From Heterobasidion occidentale (Eukaryota > Basidiomycota > Agaricomycetes > Russulales > Bondarzewiaceae): 25,208 nt of DNA. Of the stretch, positions 8,050 to 16,910 are shown piece by piece. The stretch lies in assembly GCA_039111635.1 (NCBI GenBank), contig JBCAQO010000136.1, positions 1-25,208 on the forward strand, in the 5' to 3' direction. Numbering within the stretch: position 1 is the first letter of the stretch; each line of letters opens with the position of its first letter. The position numbers and the translations under genes were made by a program. A model generated the notes under the pieces. It saw only the letters and a list, made by a program, of their open reading frames with translations. It was not told where the DNA came from and searched no databases.

Positions 8050-9596
8050 GGGAGGCGAGCGCGCGACTTCCCACAGCGATCCTGGAGATATCAGTCATTC
8101 AGGCTGGAGAAGATAGCTTGAACCTTGATTCGTTGCGATGTCTGAAGTCAAGCCATGCTTCCTGGAACGGTAAATTCTAGCTTTGTCATCTTCCTCCGTT
8201 GTTTTCTAGGGGCTGGAGACGATAGTGGCGTTTATTTGGCGAGGTTTGCTCGCAGGGCCATATGTACGCAGGACCTGGTATATCGCTATAGAGGTCCGAT
8301 CCGTTTGCGGACGGAAAGGGTCAAATTTCGGGATAGCCCTAACTTGCGTCGAAAATTGACTTGTCGGTAGCCATGTCCGATCCTCAGTGCGGACGGATTT
8401 GCTCCCACCCAAGGTCACCCAGACCCAGGAGCCTCTGGAGCACCCCGGTAGTGATCCACGAGCGAAATATTTCCTCAACCTATCAATCAGCTTATCATAG
8501 GTTTTTAGGTTTTATGCTGACGAAAAGTGCCGTTTTTGAGGTCCGATCCCTAAATGCGGATGAGTTGGGCTGAAAGATAGAGCTGATAGTACATGCTGAA
8601 ATTCGAGAATAAGCGGCCACTCTTTCAACAATATAACTTGACATATAAAACCGTTTGTCTCCCAGGAGATCCTTCTTAATATCAAGGTCGAATCTACCAT
8701 AACCTCGCTCAGCGTATCAACATAATGGGTCTCTGACATGAGAGCATATCTGTGTTTGATTCATGGTTGCCCATTAGAATCAATTCAGGGTCTTCTGGCA
8801 CAAACATCACGGAAGAAGAAGACGAGGATCAATGTGCCATGTGCCTGTTCAAGACACCGCTATTGTTCATGAGACCCGTGGCCGGCATCAGCCCGAGCGC
8901 TGAAGAGCTCGTTGTGGCCTCGTGCTTGATCTTTTGAATCACCTGTTCAGCTGGGATACAGTGTCGGTGTCCTTTATCTGTAATTGTTTCTTGAGATGAT
9001 TGAGGGCCTCATGAATGACAGAGAACAAGCGCGTGTTCGGGTGCCGTTATCATCCAGGTTTTGTGGATACCTAGAACAATCACTATGACCGAGGCATGCA
9101 ATATTGGCGACAGACATTCTACAAGGAGTGCTCGAGGGCGTTTGGTGATCGAGTGCACGAGAATTTGATGCAGATGCAAGGGAATCAACTTCTCATTTAT
9201 AATGTGGAAAGTCACAGACACAGCCTTCAGATGTGGGAGAGAAGAGCGATATGTGCAGGGACAGCTGATGATTTTTTGCTTGCCAAATTTCATTTTTCTG
9301 CAATGGAATTTCTTGCAGCTTGAGTGATGTTCTTTATCGGTGACATATATCTCAGAAGGAAATCAATCACACACAAACGTGCTTAGCATTCTGCGACATA
9401 TGTAGTTTGAAAACAATCATATTCTCAGGAGACCACTCGTACATCTGATCTACCGTTCCACAAAAAGGGTCCCACTCTTATCCTGCAACTGCAATTTGGG
9501 TGAAACCAGCATACACAATCTGGACGGTGAGTGCTACCAGTTAGCGGCAGTATACAGTATCGTTAGAGAGGAAAAAAAAACATGCGAGAGATACAT
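8050..9596. other. Gene-poor spacer between the paralogs
   Basis: No convincing gene. It includes three short palindromic repeats (8293-8314, 8375-8396, 8540-8561). A small plus-strand frame (8752-8937) has an acidic start and a Cys-x2-Cys (EEEDEDQCAMC) and might be an exon relic, but I see no splice partner. The rest is AT-richer and featureless to me. Confidence 0.4.
8293..8561. repeat. Three dispersed copies of a short GTCCG...CGGAC palindromic motif
   Basis: Copies at 8293-8314, 8375-8396 and 8540-8561 share GTCCGATCC, a spacer of 3, 4 and 5 bases, then TGCGGA(C/T)G. The ends GTCCG and CGGAC are inverted repeats in the first two copies and GTCCG/CGGAT in the third, so each could fold as a small hairpin. 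Spacing is irregular (about 80 and 165 bp). Such GC-rich palindromes may be remnants of non-autonomous elements; that is inference. Confidence 0.55.
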
Positions 9597-10064
9597 TCAA
9601 GCTCGGCGATGGATGAGCGGGACGACCGCCTCAATCTGGCGAAATGTAGATTCTGCCAAGTATCCGTGTGCTATCATCACCTGGAGAAGATCCCTCATCC
9701 AAACTTGGCATCCGTTGATGTGAGAGGCTGGGTCGTATGGAACCGCCTTGGCCAGCTCAAGGATTGCGTCTCGTTGAGCACGAGTGAAAGTGCCCAGTGA
9801 GATATAGGTATTGAGATGACGGGTGGCTGGATTCCGAAGGTTCGCAACGGGGGATGTGTCGTAGAAATAACGGCTTGGAATGCCCGTGAGCTGTATGACT
9901 TGATGTACCAGCGCGCCACCCCGGCTGTTGTCCCATATGAGGAGGACGTGCCGGCTGCCGAGGACAGCCACGGGTTCTAAGCCAGGGGTCTCGAAGTAGA
10001 TCGGTTTTAAAGCGTTGTTATCCGGAAAGACTGGATAGAAGTTGAGATCGCTCAAGTGGGACAT
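9597..10064 (-). CDS. Orphan 155-aa fungal protein, copy B of a tandem pair
   Basis: Same length and the same conserved blocks as the copy at 7444-7911, with the same stop-proximal sequence VPLIHRRA. The frame is open eight codons upstream of the ATG at 10064, but the upstream part lies inside a 5'-UTR intron in my model, and ATG 10064 matches copy A exactly. Differences are spread along the protein and the frame is intact, which suggests both copies have been under selection rather than decaying. Both are transcribed leftwards, about 1.7 kb apart. Function unknown; the invariant WDNSRG and NGCQVWMRDLLQ blocks are the best candidates for an active or binding site. Confidence 0.8.
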   Translation of the reverse strand: MSHLSDLNFYPVFPDNNALKPIYFETPGLEPVAVLGSRHVLLIWDNSRGGALVHQVIQLTGIPSRYFYDTSPVANLRNPATRHLNTYISLGTFTRAQRDAILELAKAVPYDPASHINGCQVWMRDLLQVMIAHGYLAESTFRQIEAVVPLIHRRA

Positions 10065-10067
10065 GGT

Positions 10068-10125
10068 CTGAAGCAAGTCTATGAGCAACGCCTTCGAGTG
10101 AAGTCACAGGACGCCACACACTTAC
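10068..10125 (-). other. 5'-UTR intron of copy B
   Basis: Donor A|GTAAGTG at 10125 and acceptor CTTCAG ending at 10068, three bases before the ATG; 58 nt against 67 nt in copy A. Position and donor are conserved although the sequences inside differ. Confidence 0.55.
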
Positions 10126-10179
10126 TGGATGGTGGAGATGGTGGAAATATATGGGAAGTGGGCATCTACTCCCACTGGC

Positions 10180-10186
10180 CTTTATA
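10180..10186 (-). promoter_or_regulatory. TATA box of copy B (TATAAAG)
   Basis: TATAAAG on the minus strand, about 55 bp before the 5'-UTR intron donor, mirroring the box of copy A. Confidence 0.55.
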
Positions 10187-10189
10187 ACA

Positions 10190-11137
10190 TACGAACGATG
10201 AGCGCTTGAATACCGACCTTCTATCTGACCTTCATCGCTGACATGAGTTGGATCTTATCCCGGGGTCCATATGATACAAGCGAGCGGCTCGGCGAAGTAT
10301 AGCACTACGCGCAGCGCTTGGTGATTTCCTGTAAAAACGTTACGTAGCAATTATGAGAAAGAGTCGAAGACTTTTAAATGAACATACATTTCTCAGATAA
10401 TTGCAACAAAATGATGGCCTTGGTATGAATATGTTTATCATTTTCACAGGATCTCTATGATGGAAAACCACACACCCTGTGCATAGCGTAGGGCTCCGGT
10501 GTACGGTTGTCAAGAAGACTGATTTGTGGTCTTTCCTTGGCCTTCATATTGTATCGTCTGTATCCACACTGTGAGGACAAAATCAAAGTATATTTAACCA
10601 CTGCCGCCAGTGATACATACCAGGATACGTCATTGAACAAGGTGTTTGACAGCGGCAGACTTTCTCTCCAGGAATTTCGGTCAATTACTTCTCCGTATCC
10701 GTCCACATAAGGGTGTTCTAGTCCATCATGTCCGCGCCGAAGTTCAGATATTCCCCAGATATTTGCCTAATCTGTCAGGATATCGGAGAGGTTCCTGTCT
10801 AGCGTCATTTCCGTCGGTACAAGGATTGACGCTCGAGCGCTCAAGAATGGTACACAGGGGTCCTGTATTAGGAGAAGGAGGTCGGGCGCCTTACTACAAA
10901 ACGATTGTCTTCTGTTGAGCGATGGGGACTGGTCGGCTGCGTACGGGTCGTATCTGACTTTGAATATTTACAGCCACCGCGCTGCAACTTCATTCTCCTT
11001 CTATCTCCCAAACGTGCAGCTTAAAGCTTTGAATTTTCATCTCACTCACACTGGTACGTATCCTCTGGATTGCGATGAGAGATGCTGAATTTTGAGGAGC
11101 GCTTTTATAGTAACAAAAGCCAACCATAAGTACACCC
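10190..11137. other. Intergenic, divergent promoter of copy B and the APH-type gene
   Basis: No gene supported. A 24-codon plus-strand frame beginning near 10729 contains CLICQD but has no splice continuation. A TATA-like TTTATAG sits at about 11104-11110, about 30 bp before the APH-type start codon. Nothing else recognised. Confidence 0.45.
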
Positions 11138-12007
11138 ATGCCTGAGCTATGGTTGCCGAAGTCATTCGAAGACTTGGAAGCGTTACCAGCCTCAGACGTC
11201 ATATCTCAACAGACACTAGGTCTCAGAGCTGTCGTCAAAACTGGACCCGGTGTCCTAATCAAATATGCACGCGACCTTGCAGAAGAGGTTATATGTGCAC
11301 AGTTCGCTCTCGACGAGGCTGCCCTTCCCGTGCCACGCATCCTTCACTATCCTGGCGACCCTCATTACGTGGTCACTGTCCAAGATCTTATCGCTGAACA
11401 ACCTTTGGTTGACAGTGTTTGGTATATCTGTATGGAGCAAGTCCCGGGTGTTTCTCTCGACAAAGTCATTGATACGATGACGGTGGAGGAACTTGACCAT
11501 GTGGCGGCGCAGCTGAAGCTTCTCTTGTTGCGCATGCACACCATTCAATCGAAGACCCTTGGGTCCGTCAGCGGAGGTCCTTATCGAGATACATTCTTTC
11601 CACCAAACATCTCCCCGGAACGCTCATTCACGAGCGTTGAAGAATTCATTGATCATTATCGCTCCCTATTCACTTTCATCGCTGGCGGAAACATGGATTC
11701 CGTTGGCCACGCGTACGTAGATACTCTGCTTAGCCCATTCCCGCGCGATTGTCCCATCTACTTCACACATGGAGACCTGCTTCCCAAGAACATCATGGTT
11801 CAGGGCTCGACAGTCACTGCGTTGATAGACTGGGCGGAGGGCGGGTTCTATCCTGAGTTCTGGGAGTATTGCCGCATGCATGATCGCAATTTCATGACTC
11901 CAGGCTGGGCACATATACTTCAAGCCATATTCCCTGGAGAGCGCCGCACCAAGGAGATTGACGGATTAGATCAATTGTTGGACATCATTTATTATAATCT
12001 GGGTTGA
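11138..12007 (+). CDS. APH-family phosphotransferase (aminoglycoside/choline kinase-like fold)
   Basis: A single 289-codon exon, complete from ATG to TGA. Kinase-like hallmarks are visible: VVKTGPGVLIKYARDL resembles the strand carrying the nucleotide-binding Lys; ICMEQVPGVSLD is the hinge; HGDLLPKN at 211-218 is the Brenner-type catalytic loop (D213, N218); IDWAEGGFYP around D231 is the metal-binding Asp, followed by the FWEY typical of fungal members. Length fits the family (about 250-350). These fungal proteins phosphorylate unknown small molecules and need not confer antibiotic resistance. It has no introns, unlike most genes here, and lies in the gene-poor middle region next to the orphan paralogs. 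A TATA-like element precedes it by about 30 bp. Confidence 0.88.
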   Translation: MPELWLPKSFEDLEALPASDVISQQTLGLRAVVKTGPGVLIKYARDLAEEVICAQFALDEAALPVPRILHYPGDPHYVVTVQDLIAEQPLVDSVWYICMEQVPGVSLDKVIDTMTVEELDHVAAQLKLLLLRMHTIQSKTLGSVSGGPYRDTFFPPNISPERSFTSVEEFIDHYRSLFTFIAGGNMDSVGHAYVDTLLSPFPRDCPIYFTHGDLLPKNIMVQGSTVTALIDWAEGGFYPEFWEYCRMHDRNFMTPGWAHILQAIFPGERRTKEIDGLDQLLDIIYYNLG

Positions 12008-12582
12008 AATACGTTGAATCATGTGTCATACTGCTCTTCCCCCTGCATAGTCATGACGATTTCCGTCCAGCTCCGTTGCAACATGAGGCTGGTTTGCCCA
12101 AACGAGTTCCGTGGAGAGCGTCTGTCCCCCGTGAGCGATACAATCACAGGCGTCCTGTGACAATTTAGATTTCCGTCGAGTGGTAGCATTCGAATGACTA
12201 GAACTCGTCAGACATCCACATTCTTTGATAGCCAGCGAGATCGAGGGGTATTCAGAAATCTATCTGCGGATCTCAACACTCGGGTTTTCGCCTCGATCGT
12301 AGAACAAATGCATCTATAAACGTCGCTTCTTTGTGTCTCGAGCACCTGTCGTGTCTCAAGCACCTGTTCCTGATAGCAAGGGCCACTAGATAATTAGAAG
12401 TTTTGCCAAAGAGACTTTTCATCGTGACGAGGTATCCGCAGCCTAAACTATACAGTGCTCGTACACCAAAGATATACTTTGCAAAGAACCAGTCATGCAA
12501 GCCTTCTTGGGTAGCTATACCCTTGCAGGTGACGAAATGAACCGCGATCCTGGTACGTAACTACTGATGGCCACTAGGGGAG
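12008..12582. other. Convergent intergenic region with an 18-bp tandem duplication
   Basis: It separates the APH-type gene and the minus-strand Zn2Cys6/AlkB-like gene, which converge here. An 18-bp unit GTGTCTC(G/A)AGCACCTGT(C/T) occurs twice in tandem at 12333-12350 and 12351-12368. No gene is supported. Confidence 0.5.
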
Positions 12583-15500
12583 CTAGAGGTTAGCTGACAG
12601 AGACAGCAACGCGACTGGGGAGGGCGTACATATGCACATTCCTGTACGAGCCATGAAATACTGCTTGTGAAAAAAATAAGAGACGTCCAACTTTTCGAAT
12701 GACAAAGCCGCTCGCCTCGAAATCACCGCCACTCAGGACCATCATGTCTCCGTGTAGCAGTGTTATACGCAAAACCGCAGGACTTTTCGCCTTTTTCTTC
12801 GTGCCAAAGTCTTGTGTGTCGCTTGTCGCATCATGGTTCCGGAGGTTCACTGATGGAGCCTTCGCTGGAACCTTGGTCGGCACCGCGGCTGTCCCCTTTG
12901 AATTGTGATCCGAATATGTAAAGGTGAACACCACATCGGCACCTAAACAAAGGACAGCCAAGGATTTCTCTTTGGCATGGAAGACGTCGCGCGCCTGCGC
13001 CGGATATGTATTCAGAACGAACGCTGTCAGAGGCAAATTTGTCACCTTTCCTTCGCCGACCCACGACAGAATTTCGATGACCGGCATCTTGATCGCCTTC
13101 TCTTCTCCGTACGTACTTACTAAATACTCCATAAATTCCTGTAATTTCGTTATACTCTTCGGAACCACTGTCCCACCCTCTCCTTCGACGATCGCAGAAG
13201 AATCGAACCGCTTTGTGAAGACTGTCTCTCCAAAACGGCGTTCCAACTGAACATCCCGTTGAAGCCGACCGAAAAGATCAGTGGGCTCCGTTTGCAGCTT
13301 GGGCAGGTTGCCCGTGAAAATATGTCGTACAAGAGGCTTGTCAGAATGTAGCACCTGTTCACTCGTCACTGGAGCCAGATTCGAGACAGGGGCCGCTGGG
13401 ACAGGAGGTGTAGGCGGAACCTGACGATCAAGAGACGTATGCTGTGACAAAGACGACAAGCTGGGAAGGCCATACCAAAAAACACGCATGCCATCTCCCC
13501 AGTCTTGTCGCAGTAGTGAAACGGCAGGTTCGAGGCACATGTTATCGGGAAATAGGCAAACATACGTCAACCGGGGATTGCGCACAGCCATGATGTCCAT
13601 CATCCATCCTTGCCCGTCGTCCCTGATTTCTTTAACCCCGCTTTCTAAACTGTCGCCACCGACTGATTGACCCATTGTCGCACGAGATCGCAAGACAGCG
13701 CAGTGCGCACCCTCGCATGCACGATGGCGTAGGAAGCGTTGGACATTCACGCGTCCGCAGTTGCGACAGAAATACCCGGAAGGGAAAGCGTCATTTGCCG
13801 AGGAGGCAGAGAATGAGGCTAGTAGAGGAAGCGGGATGAGTGAATGAGTGATTAGCGCATCGAAAGGCCGCCGAGGCGAAGAACGATCAAAGGCGGTAGG
13901 AGTGATAGGAGCGGAGTCTTGCTCGGTCGCGACTGTGTTCCGTGTCAATGGGGCGTCAATCGCCATCGGTGAATCTAAAGCTGTCTCTGATGGAGAGCTT
14001 GTGCACTCCCACCAAGGACGCTGTATGGTCTTCTGCCACTCTTTGAAGTCTTGCGCCTCGCTCTTCAATGATTCTTCACCACCACAGATCCATTCGAGCT
14101 CGAAACGCCAAAGCACGCGGAGGGTCGTCGTCGAAGTAACCCGTGGTGAGGGCGCGTACAGTTTATCTTCCTAAGTGGATGGTCTGGAGTCAAAAGACCA
14201 TAGCATTGAAGCGAAATGAATCATCATCACCTTCATTCTAACAACTGCAAACAGACCCGCCCATACATATCCGACTTCGTCAGGAAGTATCCATGGCATG
14301 AGAGGCGCATCGCGAGAAATAATTATAGATACAGGTCGGCCTGTTTCATGAGCATGAAGGAGGGCCTGGATGTCAGTTGGAGGGGAGGGAATCGATTCTA
14401 CGGGGAAAGAAGTAGTTAAAGGTGCATTATGCAGCTGGGGCGGCGGAGGCGGGAAGGGGTACGATGAATGGCACAGAAGATGAGATACCCAACTGCGATG
14501 GAACAGATGATGGTAAAACATTAGCACCAGTCGATTGCGACCCAGCATCGACATGGGCTCCTGGCTTTACCACCGAGTTCACCATCTCGTCGTCATCAAT
14601 ATTGGGACGTATGGAATTCCGATCACTATGGCGGCCATCTTGAGGATCATCTTTGCGTGCCGAATCGATGCTCATCTCGATATCTTGATCCGCTACCGGA
14701 TAGGAGAGGGAAGTAGGTGCAACGGAGCCGTTGCAGTCCGGACAATCTGGATCAAAGCTCACGCGTGTGCAATTGCACGGGCTGTATGTTTGTGGATGAA
14801 GCGACACGTCTTCGTAGTCGGGACCAGGAGTAGTCGATGCTGCTCTTACTACGAGATTGACTTGAGGATCGGAAGATACACGTCCAAGTTGATCGACGTC
14901 TTGGGAAAGTTTGAGGTCGCAGGATGAAGGATGGGAAGCTTCGCTAGCCACATTCCCAGATTCAGGCTTGCGAGATATGATATATGCACCCTCAGCGTTG
15001 AGCGATGCTGACGATGATGGAATCAGCGGCAAGTCTTTGGACGACTCAGCCCCTGATGAACAAGGACGCGCAGCATCTAGATCATTGGAGATGAGGCCAG
15101 ACATGCCGAGCGTCGGAGGGACTAAGATATCTCTAGCTCTGTTGATAGAAATTGTGAGTGTTGGAGATTCAATCGAAGTAACCGCGAGCAAGAAAGAACG
15201 CAGCAGGTTGCTGGGGGTCTTCATGGTTGATCAATCTGAGCCATCTTCAAGGTTGTGAAAATGCGAATAGGGTCAGATGACAAGAATATTGGATCATCTC
15301 AAGGACCGGCGGAGTTGACAAAAAAAGAACGCAAGCGAATACAGAAGTGTGCTCACATAGAAAACGTTATTCTGCGTCCCTCCCATGTATCACCCTCCCA
15401 TGCGCCAAGTTCTGGAACCTTGTCGCGATTACTGTTGAAGATCAGGATAGGTGTATCGCATCCCTCGCTGACTATTCCGTCAGTTAATTTCTCCAGAGCT

Positions 15501-16577
15501 GGAATCGCAACCGATAGTTCACGGTAAGTCTGAAATATGAAAAGGTGAGAACAAGCAAGAAAAAGGACAGGCGAGAGAACTGACCCCGGTCCATATGCGG
15601 GGTCTACCGTTAGGGAGGAGGCGTAGTGGGGCAGATAGGATAGGTGTAGGCTTCGCGGTGCGCCAAGTGTAATTTGATTTCGAGTGCGACTTGACCCGTT
15701 TATTTTCTGGCCCAGAGCAATGTCAATAGGAAGAGTTGGGATGTTGGATGAGGATGGAGTAACTACGAACCCACTGTCGATGCCATATGCTCGAGGATTG
15801 ATCCTGATTCCCGTAGTTTCTTTGACTTCTTTTGAATCGGTAAGGCGACTTTGGAAGATGAGAGAAGCCTGGCAGTGGTTTTCTCTGAGTCGCCTTTTGA
15901 AGACTTCGATTTCGATTTGGCTTTTTTCTCAGCAGGAGCCTTTCCGTCTGGTTTCAATGCCGCCTGCGCTGTTTCTATTCGACTGGCCTTGGTCAATGTC
16001 GTATGAGAGCGCGTAAAGGGTCGTTCTGTGTCATTGTCTGTGAGTACCTCGCTGGTAGCTTCGTCAATTTTTGCCTGCTTTTGTCGCGGATTGATCTTCA
16101 TATCAGATGGCTCAGCTTCGTCAGCGGCGAGCCTTTTTCTCTTCGCGCTACTGTCGTTTTTGTCTGCATTTTTCTTGATCCTGTTCATACAGAGCAAAGC
16201 GTCAACTGGCACGAACGCAATTCACGAATAAATTCTCACTTGTACAACGGAAGATCTGTCCATTGCGAGGTCTGACGCGCACATTTCAAGCCGTTTCTAG
16301 CACAAAGACTGCAGGTAGGATAACCTCGGTCACAAAATTTGCGTCCTTTTCGACAATGGTGGCACGGAGGATGAGTGACAAGCTGGAGATCTGACTTCTC
16401 CGAGGTAAGAACATAGATTGCTTCGAGGTGCACCCGATGGTCGTAGGCGTCTGGGAGGTCATCAGAGGTAGCTCTACGAACAGTACCCCATGCGAGAGCA
16501 GACGGAGGAATTTTAGGTGGCAGTGAGGCGAATGGAGTGGGCAAGGCGTTTGGTGAATTTTCTGACTCTGGATTCAT
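12583..16577 (-). CDS. Zn2Cys6 zinc-cluster protein with C-terminal AlkB-like domain, ten exons
   Basis: Model exons: 16577-16240, 16180-15771, 15706-15585, 15529-15357, 15235-15183, 15136-14489, 14397-14231, 14170-13046, 12994-12716 and 12660-12583. They sum to 3393 nt, 1130 residues, with no internal stop. Residues 72-99 are a textbook GAL4-type cluster (C72, C75, C82, C89, C92, C99; spacing 2-6-6-2-6). A Lys/Ser-rich basic linker follows. Exons 3-5 read IWTGTYRELSVAIPALEK and then LINHEDPQQPAAFFLA, which I associate with a basidiomycete AlkB-like family. A second Cys/His patch is CRNCGRVNV..HRACEGAHC in exon 8. The end carries VRHIFTGNLPKLQTEPTDL, AKEKSLAVLCLGADVVF and ITLLHGDMMVLSGGDFE, resembling the C-terminal strands of AlkB 2-oxoglutarate/Fe(II) oxygenases. 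Weakest joins are exons 2-3, 4-5, 5-6 and 9-10. It could instead be two or three neighbouring genes. Confidence 0.65.
12661..12715 (-). other. Probable GC-AG intron near the end of the AlkB-like domain
   Basis: After GGDFE the sequence continues GAG|GCGAGC and ends CAAGCAG|TATTTC, 55 nt. Splicing it gives GGDFEYFMARTGMCIC, which fits how AlkB-like fungal proteins end. Without splicing the frame runs into a sequence unlike the family. No GT donor gives this join. Confidence 0.5.
14398..14488 (-). other. Intron that repairs an apparent frameshift in the AlkB-like gene
   Basis: Donor G|GTATCT at 14488, branch TTTAAC, acceptor CCCCGTAG at 14398, 91 nt. It joins ..PSQL to ESIPSPPTDIQALLHAHE in frame. 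At first sight the region looks like a one-base frameshift within a CCC/CCG tract; this intron explains it without any indel. Confidence 0.65.
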
Positions 16578-16695
16578 GGATGCGCCGCCGAAAGGTGTGG
16601 ATGTGGAGGAATGTAGAGATTCGACAAGGTGCCAGGTGCAAGGATGTAAACCATTGAAAATCAGATCGATATTGTAAGTCTATGACTAATGATAT

Positions 16696-16769
16696 GGTTC
16701 GATGGCGTAGTTGGTTATCGCATCTGTCTAACACACAGAAGGTCCTCAGTTCGAGCCTGGGTCGAATCA
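16696..16769 (+). tRNA. tRNA-Val (anticodon AAC)
   Basis: Full cloverleaf of 74 nt without intron. Acceptor GGTTCGA (16696-16702) pairs with TCGAATC (16762-16768), with one G-U; discriminator A16769. D stem GCG/CGC (16705-16707, 16719-16721). Anticodon stem TCTGT/ACAGA with loop CTAACAC, anticodon AAC at 16730-16732. T stem CTCAG/CTGGG with loop TTCGAGC. No encoded CCA. The D-arm and GTTCGAGCC supply the A and B boxes for RNA polymerase III, and a T run follows at about 16771-16777 (TTTCCTTTTT), a plausible terminator. It is 119 bp from, and divergent to, the start of the zinc-cluster gene. Confidence 0.94.
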
Positions 16770-16910
16770 TTTCCTTTTTCAGGGTGGACACTTTTTCCTC
16801 AATACTTCACGTCACGTGTGAAAACTTCTACAATTCACATGCAGGTCATCGCATCAAACGAGGACATTCAATGGTCGCAAGGGCTACATATATTAAATGA
16901 CAATGCACAT

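Noticed and set aside
9009..9323. Opposed frames on both strands around 9009-9323
   Set aside because: Neither has a domain, splice partner or promoter, and both look like chance openness in AT-richer DNA.
12590..14116. A stand-alone 508-codon gene for the AlkB-like part
   Set aside because: It begins at GTG inside an exon and reads through two introns (13045-12995 and 12715-12661). Upstream exons join in phase.
14427..14480. Frameshift in the AlkB-like gene
   Set aside because: A 91-nt intron with good donor, branch and acceptor explains the frame change.
15763..16577. A complete 251-residue Zn2Cys6 protein ending at 15763
   Set aside because: The stop lies a few bases inside a plausible intron (15770-15707) whose removal continues the frame into AlkB-family-like exons. 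It is kept only as the alternative model.
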